From NCBI GenBank assembly GCA_903863195.1, contig CAIPAY010000044.1:1-32850 (forward strand): a stretch of 32,850 nucleotides of DNA, written 5' to 3'. Under the pieces are notes generated by a model that was given only the letters and a program-made list of their open reading frames with translations, was not told where the DNA came from and searched no databases. The stretch comes from an uncultured Holophagaceae bacterium (lineage in GTDB: Bacteria; Acidobacteriota; Holophagae; Holophagales; Holophagaceae). The translations under genes were made by a program, and so were the position numbers. Positions 15,202-22,425 of the stretch are shown piece after piece. Positions within the stretch are counted from its first letter, which is position 1; every line of letters starts with the position of its first letter.

Positions 15202-16005
15202 ATGCGATGGGTCGTCTTCAACCAGAAGGGTGGCGTCGGGAAGTCCACCATCGTCTGCAACCTCGCCGCAATCTCCAGCCGCAAGGGGCGCCGGACCCTG
15301 GTGGTGGACCTGGATCCCCAGGGGAACTCGTCGCAGTACCTCCTGGGCCGTGAGGCTGCGGCCGTGGCGAAGCCGCACCTGGGCACCTTCTTTGAGGAGA
15401 GCCTGGGGCTCGGCCTGTTCCGGCGCAGCCTCCGGGAGATGGTCCACCCAACCCCCATCCCGAATCTGGACGTGCTTCCCTCCAGCCCGGAGCTCGAGGC
15501 CCTCCAGGGCAAGCTGGAGACCCGGCACAAGATCATGAAGCTCCGCGCGGCCCTGGACGAGCTTTTGGAATACGAGACGGTCTACCTGGACACGCCACCG
15601 GCCTTTGGCTTCTACACCCTCTCCGCCCTCATCGCCGCGGACCGCTGCCTGATTCCCTTCGACTGCGACGAGTTCTCCCGCCGGGCGCTCTACGCCCTGC
15701 TGGAGAGCCTGCAGGAGGTGAAGGAGGACCACAACCCCGGCCTGGAGGTGGCGGGCATCGTGGTCAACCAGTTCCAGTCCCGGGCCAACCTGCCCCGGCA
15801 GCTCGTCGACGAGCTCGTGGCGGAGGGGCTGCCCATCCTCATGCCCTTCATCTCCTCGTCCGTGAAGGTCCGGGAGTCCCACCACGCGGCCTGCCCCCTC
15901 GTGATCCTGGAGCCCTCGCACAAGCTGTCCCGGGAGTTCGAAGCCCTGCATGGCGCCCTCGAAAAGCCGCGCCGGGCCACGAAACGAGCGCCCGCGAAAA
16001 ATTAA
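15202..16005 (+). CDS. orphan ParA/MinD-family ATPase
   Basis: A 267-residue ParA-type ATPase of the kind that moves DNA or large cargoes by a gradient on the nucleoid. The deviant Walker A QKGGVGKST starts at residue 8, the A' motif is VVDLDPQGN, and Walker B is VYLDTPP. The C-terminal tail is strongly basic (EKPRRATKRAPAKN), as needed for nonspecific DNA binding. There is no N-terminal helix-turn-helix, so it resembles type Ib or chromosomal/cargo ParA. No parB gene follows; the neighbours are PHA-system, ACBP and TPR genes (divergent) and WS/DGAT (convergent). ATG 15202 has GGAGGG seven bases upstream. Lone ParA proteins near organelle genes often position that organelle (McdA for carboxysomes), so granule positioning is a fair hypothesis. 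Confidence 0.9.
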   Translation: MRWVVFNQKGGVGKSTIVCNLAAISSRKGRRTLVVDLDPQGNSSQYLLGREAAAVAKPHLGTFFEESLGLGLFRRSLREMVHPTPIPNLDVLPSSPELEALQGKLETRHKIMKLRAALDELLEYETVYLDTPPAFGFYTLSALIAADRCLIPFDCDEFSRRALYALLESLQEVKEDHNPGLEVAGIVVNQFQSRANLPRQLVDELVAEGLPILMPFISSSVKVRESHHAACPLVILEPSHKLSREFEALHGALEKPRRATKRAPAKN

Positions 16006-16075
16006 GGCTCTTCCGGAATTTCTGGGAATGCCAACGCTCCATGGATTCATCCAGGTCGTGGGGGAAGAGCAACCA
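16006..16075 (-). repeat. 70-bp intergenic repeat, copy 2 (inverted)
   Basis: The reverse complement of this stretch matches 13569-13638 at 60 of 70 aligned bases with no gap. It begins directly after the parA stop. The two copies thus bracket, in inverted orientation, the four-gene block TPR, ACBP, PHA-system and ParA. Confidence 0.75.
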
Positions 16076-16262
16076 CTCTCGCAGAGGATGCGGAGAGGGC
16101 TGAGGTTCGCGGAGAACAGCAGGTAGCCCGCAGCCCTCAGCGCCCCTCCGCTCCCCTCGTCCTTTCTCAGCGAGAGTGGTTTCTTTTGCCTGAGCGTGCG
16201 GAGAAAACACAGGGGAGTGTGGTTGGCGTGTCTTGGCTCTTCCCTGGACTCCCGAATGAATA
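16071..16262. repeat. non-coding element with 12-bp inverted repeats and a partial third repeat copy
   Basis: This lies in the 264-base gap between the converging parA and WS/DGAT genes; I see no gene in it. AACCACTCTCGC (16071-16082) is exactly mirrored by GCGAGAGTGGTT (16170-16181). The interior is an imperfect continuation of the same dyad (GGGCTGAGG near 16097, CCTCAGCG near 16136), so the whole could fold into a long hairpin. From about 16233 to 16258, TTGGCTCTTCCC and GAATGAAT repeat pieces of the 70-bp element in the orientation of copy 1. The appearance is that of a miniature mobile or REP-like element placed between gene ends. Confidence 0.55.
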
Positions 16263-16269
16263 ATTAGGC

Positions 16270-17562
16270 TCAGAGCCTCCGCAGGGCCTCGAACTCCTCC
16301 TCGAAGGCTTCCACCAGGTGGGCCGGATCGGGCAGCAGGGCCTTGTCGGCGATGACGCCCACCTGCACCTTGCCGGCGAAGCTGAGGATGGAGATCCCGA
16401 TGCCGATCTGGGCCCGCTGAGGCACCCAGAAGAGGATGGACCGCACTTTCCGTCCGGCCATGGCGATGTCGTGCGCGGGGCCGGCGACGTTGGTCACCAC
16501 GGCGGTGCACTTGTTGGCCAGGAAGTCGATGAGGTTGCGGCTGATGATGTCGGGGAGGAAGGCCAGGAGGGCGCGCTGGAGGCCGTAGACCACCAGGGGC
16601 GTGGTGGACTGCTTGAGCTGGTCCAGCCGCTCCTTGACGGCGAGGATGCGGTGGGTGGTGTGGGGGGCTCGGGCGGGCAGCTCCAGCGGCACGGCGGCGA
16701 ACTTGTTTTCGCAGCGCAGGGGCATGCCTGGATGCCGCACGTTCACGGGCATCGAGATCAGGAACCGGGAGGGCGCCTCGGCGCCCTTGCGCGCCAGGTA
16801 GGTGGAAAACGCCCCGGAAACCGACGCCATGAGCACGTCGTTCACCGTGGCCCCGATGAGGTCCTTGGCCTTCTTCACCACCTGCAGGTCCAGCGGCTCG
16901 GTCCAGGCCACCCGCTTGGTCCCGGTCAGCTCGGGGCCGTGCAGATGACTGCTGTCGGGGAACCAGGCGAGACGGCGCAGGAGGACGCCTGGCGCGCTCA
17001 GGGGGATGGCCACGGCCCGCTGCAGGAGCTGCATGGCGCTCAGCCCCGCCAGGGGCGGGAGCGAGCCCTTGGCCATGCCGTCGGTGCGGTTCCAGGTCTC
17101 GTCCATCAGGGCGAACATGAGGGACACCAGGGCCATGCCGTCCCCGATGCTGTGGTGGATGCGGACCAGGAGGGCCGTGGCGCCATCCTCGAAGCGCTCG
17201 ATGACCTTGATCTCCCAGCGGGGCCGGTCCTCCTTCAGCTTCCGGTTGGCCATCCTCCCCACGTAGGCCTGGACGTCCGCGAGGCTCTTCAGGTTCTTGC
17301 CGCGGGCCGGGACGATGTGGCGTGCAAGGCTGAAGTCCTGGTCCACTTCCCAGTAGCTGAGGGGGCCCTGCTCAGTGATGCGGCAGCGGAGCCGCTGGAA
17401 GCGCGCGGGATCCGGCCCCTCAAAGATGCGCTCCTGGAAGGTCCTTCGCAGGGTCGGCACGTCCATGTGGTCGGTGATGATGACCGCATTGATCACCATC
17501 AGATTGGTGTCCGAGTCCTGCAGCCAGATGGCGTCGTTGGATGAAATGAGTTCCCGCATCAT
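16270..17562 (-). CDS. WS/DGAT: wax ester synthase / diacylglycerol acyltransferase
   Basis: A 430-residue bifunctional O-acyltransferase that joins acyl-CoA to a long-chain alcohol (wax ester) or to diacylglycerol (triacylglycerol), forming storage lipid at the cytoplasmic membrane. The catalytic HHxxxDG motif is HHSIGDG near residue 137. Other family blocks are N-terminal ISSNDAIWLQDSDTNLM, VNDVLMASVSGAF, NKFAAVPLELP and, near the end, VVTNVAGPAHDIAMAGRKV. Length is slightly under the usual 450-480. ATG 17562 overlaps the UbiB stop by one base; ATG 17559 is equally possible because AGGGG lies six bases before it. It is the last gene of the HMG-CoA reductase-UbiB-WS/DGAT transcript. Alcohol or glyceride preference cannot be told from sequence. 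Confidence 0.92.
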   Translation of the reverse strand: MMRELISSNDAIWLQDSDTNLMVINAVIITDHMDVPTLRRTFQERIFEGPDPARFQRLRCRITEQGPLSYWEVDQDFSLARHIVPARGKNLKSLADVQAYVGRMANRKLKEDRPRWEIKVIERFEDGATALLVRIHHSIGDGMALVSLMFALMDETWNRTDGMAKGSLPPLAGLSAMQLLQRAVAIPLSAPGVLLRRLAWFPDSSHLHGPELTGTKRVAWTEPLDLQVVKKAKDLIGATVNDVLMASVSGAFSTYLARKGAEAPSRFLISMPVNVRHPGMPLRCENKFAAVPLELPARAPHTTHRILAVKERLDQLKQSTTPLVVYGLQRALLAFLPDIISRNLIDFLANKCTAVVTNVAGPAHDIAMAGRKVRSILFWVPQRAQIGIGISILSFAGKVQVGVIADKALLPDPAHLVEAFEEEFEALRRL

Positions 17563-19265
17563 CAACCCCTACGGACGGCCAGGATGAAGGCAATGGTGAA
17601 AAAGCCGGACCACACGGGCCAGGGCGCCCGGAAGCCCATGGCCACGGCGCCCGCCACGAGGCAGGAGCCCGCGATGAGGGTCCCGCGGAGGCCCGACAGG
17701 GGGGACTCGGTGGGCTGGTGGGCGAACTTCTCCAGGACCCGGAGGCCATCGGTGACCAGCAGCGGCATCTTGGCCAGGGCATCCACCATGTCCGGCACGC
17801 CCCGCATGCCTTCGGTAAAGATCCGCATGGGGCTGAACTGGTTCATGAACAGGGTGCGGATGTGCTTCTTGCTCACTTCGGCCACGTCGAACCCGGGCAG
17901 CAGCACGTTCCCCACGCCCTCGAAGGTGACCAGGGCCTTCACCATCAGCACCAGCTCCACAGGGAAGTACATGCCGTGCTCGGCGCCCCGGGAGAGGGAC
18001 TGGAGGATCAGCTGGCCCAGGGAGAACTCGCTGAAGTTCGACCCGCGCTTCCAGCGGTTGGCGATGTCCACGGCATCCCGGCGGAAGGCATTGGGGTTGG
18101 CCCCAGGGCCCGGCTGGGCGATGGCCGTGAGGTAGCGGGCGGCGTTCTCGCCATCCCCCATGACCAGGGCGAAGTAGTAGTACATGAGCGCCCGGCGCAG
18201 GTCCTCGTCCAGTCGCCCCACCATGCCCAGGTCGATGAAGCCAAGCTTCGGGCCCGGCAGGATGATGAGGTTCGCCGGATGCAGGTCCGCGTGGAAGAAC
18301 CCGTCCTTGTAGAGCATGCGGATGATGGCCATGGCACCCAGGTCCGTCAGGTGACGCCGCTCTTCCTCCGGCAGCTCCAGGGCCTCGGGGTGGTCCGGGC
18401 TGAGGCCGTCGAAGAACTCCATGCAGAGCACGCTGCGGCCGCTGAATTTCCGGTAGATACGGGGGAACACCACGTCTGGCACATCGGCGAAGTGGCCGGC
18501 GAAGACTTCGGCGTTCTCCGCCTCCAGCCGCAGGTCCACCTCCCGCAGGGTGTAGGTGCAGAACTCGTTGACCAGCTGCCGGGGCTGGAAGCGCGGGATG
18601 ATCAGCTGGGCCACGGACCCGAGCATCCGGAGCAGCTTGGCGTCCCGCTGCAGGGTCTGGCGGATGCCCGGCTTGACCACCTTGAGGATCACCGGCTCGC
18701 CATCCACCGTGACGGCCCGGTGGGTCTGGCCGATGGAGGCCGAGCCCAGGGGGATGGGGTCGATGGACAGGAACATCAGGCCCACCGGACGCTTCAGGTC
18801 CCTCTCGATGATGTCCTGCAGGATCGGCAGGGGGACCACCGGCAGGCGGTTGAGCAGGTGCTTCAGCTCGTCGGTGATGGGCTTCGGCAGCAGGTCCTCG
18901 CGGAGGCTGAGGATCTGGCCGAGCTTGATGTAGGTGGGACCCAAGCGCTCCAGGCGGCGGCGGAACTGCACCGGAAAGGGCTCGTGCCGCAGCGTCCGGT
19001 CCACGAACAGCCGCCCAGGGAGGGACGCGAACCAGAGTGCGAACAGGCGCGCGCCCTTGAGCCCCCCGTCTTCCTGGCGGGCTGCCAGCTGAGAGAGCAG
19101 GCCGCCGAAGAGCAGCCCGAGGAAGTGCCGCCACGTGACAAGCATCCGCCGGATGAGGCCCTGGGGCTTCCAGGTCTTCATGATCTCGAAGCCTCGGCTG
19201 CGGAGCAGGTCCTCGTTGGATTCCGGTGCTGCCACGAAAGCGTCTCCCGCCGCTGGGGCGCTCAC
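17562..19265 (-). CDS. UbiB/ABC1 (ADCK) family atypical kinase-like protein
   Basis: A 567-residue member of the UbiB/COQ8 family, which uses ATP to support isoprenoid quinone or other lipid metabolism at the membrane. The family-specific KxGQ motif is YIKLGQILSLREDLLP, the Ala-rich nucleotide loop is SASIGQTHRAV, the invariant Lys is in VILKVVKPG, and the catalytic and metal loops are ADLHPANLIIL and FIDLGMVGRL. The C-terminus carries two hydrophobic helices (LIAGSCLVAGAVAMGF and VWSGFFTIAFILAV). GTG 19265 is proposed as start: AAGGA lies six bases upstream and it begins 19 bases after the HMG-CoA reductase stop; ATG 19310 would overlap that gene by 26 bases and lacks a ribosome site. No ubiquinone biosynthesis gene is nearby. 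Confidence 0.9.
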   Translation of the reverse strand: MSAPAAGDAFVAAPESNEDLLRSRGFEIMKTWKPQGLIRRMLVTWRHFLGLLFGGLLSQLAARQEDGGLKGARLFALWFASLPGRLFVDRTLRHEPFPVQFRRRLERLGPTYIKLGQILSLREDLLPKPITDELKHLLNRLPVVPLPILQDIIERDLKRPVGLMFLSIDPIPLGSASIGQTHRAVTVDGEPVILKVVKPGIRQTLQRDAKLLRMLGSVAQLIIPRFQPRQLVNEFCTYTLREVDLRLEAENAEVFAGHFADVPDVVFPRIYRKFSGRSVLCMEFFDGLSPDHPEALELPEEERRHLTDLGAMAIIRMLYKDGFFHADLHPANLIILPGPKLGFIDLGMVGRLDEDLRRALMYYYFALVMGDGENAARYLTAIAQPGPGANPNAFRRDAVDIANRWKRGSNFSEFSLGQLILQSLSRGAEHGMYFPVELVLMVKALVTFEGVGNVLLPGFDVAEVSKKHIRTLFMNQFSPMRIFTEGMRGVPDMVDALAKMPLLVTDGLRVLEKFAHQPTESPLSGLRGTLIAGSCLVAGAVAMGFRAPWPVWSGFFTIAFILAVRRG

Positions 19266-19284
19266 CTGCGATCCTTCTTCAAAA

Positions 19285-20823
19285 TCAACGGTTGCGCCCA
19301 TATTCTTCATGGGAGGATACCCACTCCAGCGAGGAAATGGCAGCGCCGAGGGAGAGCTCGCCCGCCAGGACCACGCCGGCGATGATCTCCGCCAGCTTGT
19401 TGACCTTGCCGGTGCCGAAGCAGCCCAGCACCTCCAGGCACTCCCGCTGAGTGGGCAGCCCCGTGCCGCCGCCGTGGGTGGCGACGATGAGCGAGGGGAT
19501 CGTGATCGAGATGTAGAGGTCCTTCTCGGGGGTCAGCTCCGTGTAGAGGATGCCGGAGGAGCCTTCCGCGAGGTTGGCCGCGTCCTGCCCCGTGGCGATG
19601 AACATGGCCGCGATGGCGTTGGGGCTGTGGGCGCCGTTGTTGTTGGCGCCGGAGAGGATGGACCCCACGTTGGCCACGCCCCAGTGGTAGGCGAGGCTCT
19701 CGGGTTCCACCCGCATGACCTCCAGCAGCACCTCGCGCTTGACGACACACTCGGCGGTGACCCGCTTGCCCCGGGTGCGCATGAGGTTGATCTGGGAGGC
19801 CTTCTTGTCCGTGGCGAGGTTGGACTCGAGGTAGAAGCGCTTGATGGTCTTGTTGTGCTCCAGGATCCAGCTGCAGGCCGCGAAGGTGGCCCGGCCGACC
19901 ATGTTCTGGCCCGCCGCGTCCCCGGTGGTGAAGTTGAACCGGAGGTAGGCGAACTTGCTGGCCAGGTAGGTGTCGATGTAGTCGAGCTTGCCGCTGCGCG
20001 TGGTAGTCTCCGCCTCCCGGCGAAGGTCCTCCATGTGCTCTTCCACCCAGTTCCGGAAGGCCAGGGCCTCCCGGGCGCTGGCGAAGATGAAGACCGGAGC
20101 CCGCTGCATGTGGTCCGCCTGCACGGTGCAGGTGACGCCGCCAGACAGGTTGAGGACCTTCATGCCCCGGTTATAGGAGGCCACCAGGGTGCCCTCGGTG
20201 GTGGCCAGGGGGATCAGGAAGTCGCCCTGGGCGTGCTCGCCCTTGACGTGCAAGGGGCCCGCAAAGCCCAGGGGCACCTGCACCACGCCCGTGAAGTTCT
20301 CGATGTTGCCCTTGGTCACCGCGGGTTCGAATGAGTGCTGGCTGGTGTGCTTCAGCTTCGCGCCAGTGGCCTTCTCCACGAAGGCCCGGCGGGCCGCGAC
20401 GATGGCGGTGGTGTAGTTGTCTTCCTTGGCGCAGGGGACCGAGACCTGCTCGCTGAGAGTGCTGGAGGTGTGGTCCTCGACCTTGAAGCGGAGCGCGCCC
20501 AGGCCCTTGACCTCAATGGCGACCTCGATGGAATGCAGCCCCTCGGCGATGCTGCGGCCGGGGGCCCGGAGGTGGGCCACCTGGCGAAGTGGGAAGGGCT
20601 CCGGGCGCTCCGGGGAGACCTCGGAGGCCGAGCGCCACTCGCCTTCGCCGAGGTCCAGCTCCAGGTCCTCGGCCCGCAGCTCCAGGGGGCCGATGCGCAC
20701 CCCCACGACGCGGGTGAGGATCACGTCGCTCAGACGGTTCTTCAGGCTGATGGCCACGCCGTCATCGGCGTTGCGCAGGGAGCCATGCGTATAGAGTTTC
20801 CGGAGAATCAGCGAAGGAAACAT
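19285..20823 (-). CDS. hydroxymethylglutaryl-CoA reductase, class I, with N-terminal extra domain
   Basis: The 512-residue enzyme reduces HMG-CoA to mevalonate, the committed step of the mevalonate route to isoprenoids, probably with NADPH. All four catalytic residues of class I enzymes can be placed: Glu210 in ATTEGTLVAS, Lys340 or 341 in TDKKAS, Asp414 in ATGQDAAN, and a C-terminal His505 in VSSHEEYGRN. ENFTGVVQVPLGFAGPL (about 175-191) and GDAAGQNM are further hallmarks. Residues 1 to about 130 precede the catalytic domain and contain no membrane helix; their role is unknown. ATG 20823 is preferred (the MFPSLILRKLYTHGSLRN start resembles homologues as I recall them), though ATG 20850 is open. 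It heads a transcript with UbiB and WS/DGAT. Confidence 0.92.
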   Translation of the reverse strand: MFPSLILRKLYTHGSLRNADDGVAISLKNRLSDVILTRVVGVRIGPLELRAEDLELDLGEGEWRSASEVSPERPEPFPLRQVAHLRAPGRSIAEGLHSIEVAIEVKGLGALRFKVEDHTSSTLSEQVSVPCAKEDNYTTAIVAARRAFVEKATGAKLKHTSQHSFEPAVTKGNIENFTGVVQVPLGFAGPLHVKGEHAQGDFLIPLATTEGTLVASYNRGMKVLNLSGGVTCTVQADHMQRAPVFIFASAREALAFRNWVEEHMEDLRREAETTTRSGKLDYIDTYLASKFAYLRFNFTTGDAAGQNMVGRATFAACSWILEHNKTIKRFYLESNLATDKKASQINLMRTRGKRVTAECVVKREVLLEVMRVEPESLAYHWGVANVGSILSGANNNGAHSPNAIAAMFIATGQDAANLAEGSSGILYTELTPEKDLYISITIPSLIVATHGGGTGLPTQRECLEVLGCFGTGKVNKLAEIIAGVVLAGELSLGAAISSLEWVSSHEEYGRNR

Positions 20824-21018
20824 GGGGACACTGCCTTTTGGGGGGTGCATCAATGTGCCACCCCCCGGGGGTTCCCGCCAGCCCTGAATTTGAATTATCG
20901 ATGTGTAAAAGAAATCATTTATTTCTCCAGCCTTCAGCCAGTCGACGCGTTTCCATCCCTAGAATGGCCTCCGAGCCCGGTCTTCCGTTCAGACCCCACG
21001 TTCTCCAGGAGCCCCGCC
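20824..21018. promoter_or_regulatory. divergent leader region of HMG-CoA reductase and rocD with an 8-bp hairpin
   Basis: No gene in this 195-base gap. GGGGGGTG (20840-20847) and CACCCCCC (20859-20866) form an 8-bp inverted repeat with an 11-base loop, in the leader of the HMG-CoA reductase gene and 16 bases before its ATG; a ribosome-site-like AAAAGG follows the hairpin directly. An AT-rich tract (20886-20925) probably holds the promoters: ATTATC at 20894-20899 reads GATAAT on the minus strand, and TAGAAT at 20960-20965 is a possible -10 for rocD. Neither has a strong -35. Confidence 0.35.
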
Positions 21019-22230
21019 ATGTCCACCCCCACGACCAAGGCCGCGGACCTCATCGCCCGGGAAACCCAGTACGGCGCCCACAACTACCACCCCCTGGACG
21101 TGGTCTGCACCAGGGGCGAGGGCGTGTTCCTCACGGATGTGGACGGCAAGCGCTACATGGACTTCCTGGCCGCCTACTCCGCCGTGAACCAGGGGCACAA
21201 CCACCCGAAGATCGGCGAGGCCATGATCGCCCAGATCAAGACCCTAGCCCTGACCAGCCGGGCCTTCCGCAACGACCAGTTCCCCCCCCTGCTGGAGAAG
21301 CTCTGCCGGCTCACAGGCTTCGAGAAGGCCCTGCTCATGAACAGCGGAGCCGAGGCCGTGGAGACGGCCCTCAAGGCCATGCGCAAGTGGGGCTATGACA
21401 AGAAGGGCATCGAGTACGGCAAAGCCGAGATCATCGTGGCCGAGGGCAACTTCCACGGCCGCACTACCACCATTGTCGGATTCAGCACGGACCCCGACAG
21501 CACCAGCCGCTTCGGTCCCTTCACGCCGGGCTTCGTGATCGTGCCCTACGGGGACCTGGAGGCGGTGCGCCGGGCCATCACGCCGAACACCTGCGCCATC
21601 TTCATGGAGCCCATCCAGGGCGAGGGCGGCGTGGTGATCCCCCCCAAGGGTTTCCTGCAGGGCCTGCGCAAGCTGGCCGATGAGAGCAACAGCCTCCTGG
21701 TGCTGGACGAGATCCAGTCCGGCCTGGGCCGCACGGGCAAGCTGTTCGCCTTCGAGCACGAGGGCATCCGTCCGGATGGCATCACCATCGGCAAGGCCCT
21801 CAGTGGCGGCTACTACCCCGTCAGCGCCTTCCTGGCCAACGACGCGGTCATGGACGTGTTCACCCCGGGCATCCACGGCTCGACCTACGGCGGGAACCCC
21901 CTGGCCTGCGCCGTGGCCAGCGCCGCCCTGGACGTCTTGGTTGACGAGCACCTGGTGGAGCGCGCCGCGGAGCTGGGCCAACACCTAGCGCAGCGGCTCC
22001 GGAGCATGAAGACGGACAAGGTGCAGGAGGTCCGCTGCATCGGCCTCTGGGCCGGCGTCCAGCTGCACCCCGAGGCCGGGGGCGCCCGCAAGTACTGCTA
22101 CGCCCTCAAGGACCGCGGGATGCTCTGCAAGGACACCCATGTGGACACCATCCGCTTGGCGCCCCCCCTGGTGATCACCCGGGAGCAGATCGACTGGGCC
22201 GTGGACCAGCTCGAGTCCGTCCTGAGCTAG
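21019..22230 (+). CDS. rocD: ornithine--oxo-acid aminotransferase
   Basis: A PLP-dependent class III aminotransferase of 403 residues that converts ornithine and 2-oxoglutarate to glutamate semialdehyde and glutamate, linking arginine and proline metabolism. The PLP lysine is Lys259 in ITIGKALSGGYYPVSA and the PLP-ring Asp is Asp230 in LVLDEIQSGLGRTG. The N-terminal YGAHNYHPLDVV and YMDFLAAYSAVNQGHNHP are specific to the RocD/OAT subgroup and separate it from acetylornithine aminotransferase. ATG 21019 has AGGAG seven bases upstream. It is a single gene, divergent from HMG-CoA reductase. Confidence in the subgroup is high, though substrate range in class III enzymes should be treated with care. 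Confidence 0.94.
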   Translation: MSTPTTKAADLIARETQYGAHNYHPLDVVCTRGEGVFLTDVDGKRYMDFLAAYSAVNQGHNHPKIGEAMIAQIKTLALTSRAFRNDQFPPLLEKLCRLTGFEKALLMNSGAEAVETALKAMRKWGYDKKGIEYGKAEIIVAEGNFHGRTTTIVGFSTDPDSTSRFGPFTPGFVIVPYGDLEAVRRAITPNTCAIFMEPIQGEGGVVIPPKGFLQGLRKLADESNSLLVLDEIQSGLGRTGKLFAFEHEGIRPDGITIGKALSGGYYPVSAFLANDAVMDVFTPGIHGSTYGGNPLACAVASAALDVLVDEHLVERAAELGQHLAQRLRSMKTDKVQEVRCIGLWAGVQLHPEAGGARKYCYALKDRGMLCKDTHVDTIRLAPPLVITREQIDWAVDQLESVLS

Positions 22231-22425
22231 TTCGGGGGAGGCCACCAGGATTCAGGGCTCACCCTCCGGGATCTGCGGGAGGCTGAGGCTCTGGTGGCGT
22301 GCACCGCCCTTCGGGGACCGCTCTGGGCGCGGCTGGAAGGAACTCTCCCGGGCTGAACGCCCGGCCTGGACGGATTTTGAATCCCGCCGGGCCCGGAATG
22401 TCCGATCATCAGAGCGGAGGTTGCC
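22231..22425 (+). other. intergenic stretch, possible decayed coding remnant
   Basis: In this 195-base gap, the frame following the rocD stop stays open for about 40 codons and reads GLTLRDLREAEALVACTALR before a TGA at 22354. That loosely recalls the C-terminal strand of class IV aminotransferases or aminodeoxychorismate lyases, but no start or ribosome site exists. The remaining part (22357-22413) holds GGGCTGAACGCCC, a small hairpin. I see no riboswitch that I can name. Confidence 0.2.

Noticed and set aside
15202-16005. Chromosome or plasmid parAB partition locus
   Set aside because: No parB follows, no cluster of parS-like palindromes (TGTTNCACGTGAAACA type) is seen, and the neighbours concern PHA and lipid.
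19266-19310. ATG 19310 as start of the UbiB-like gene
   Set aside because: It would overlap HMG-CoA reductase by 26 bases without a ribosome site; GTG 19265 has AAGGA six bases upstream. The ATG is not excluded.
22231-22425. Molybdenum cofactor riboswitch before the MOSC gene
   Set aside because: I could not match the conserved Moco RNA architecture; only a small hairpin is visible and the upstream part reads like a decayed frame.
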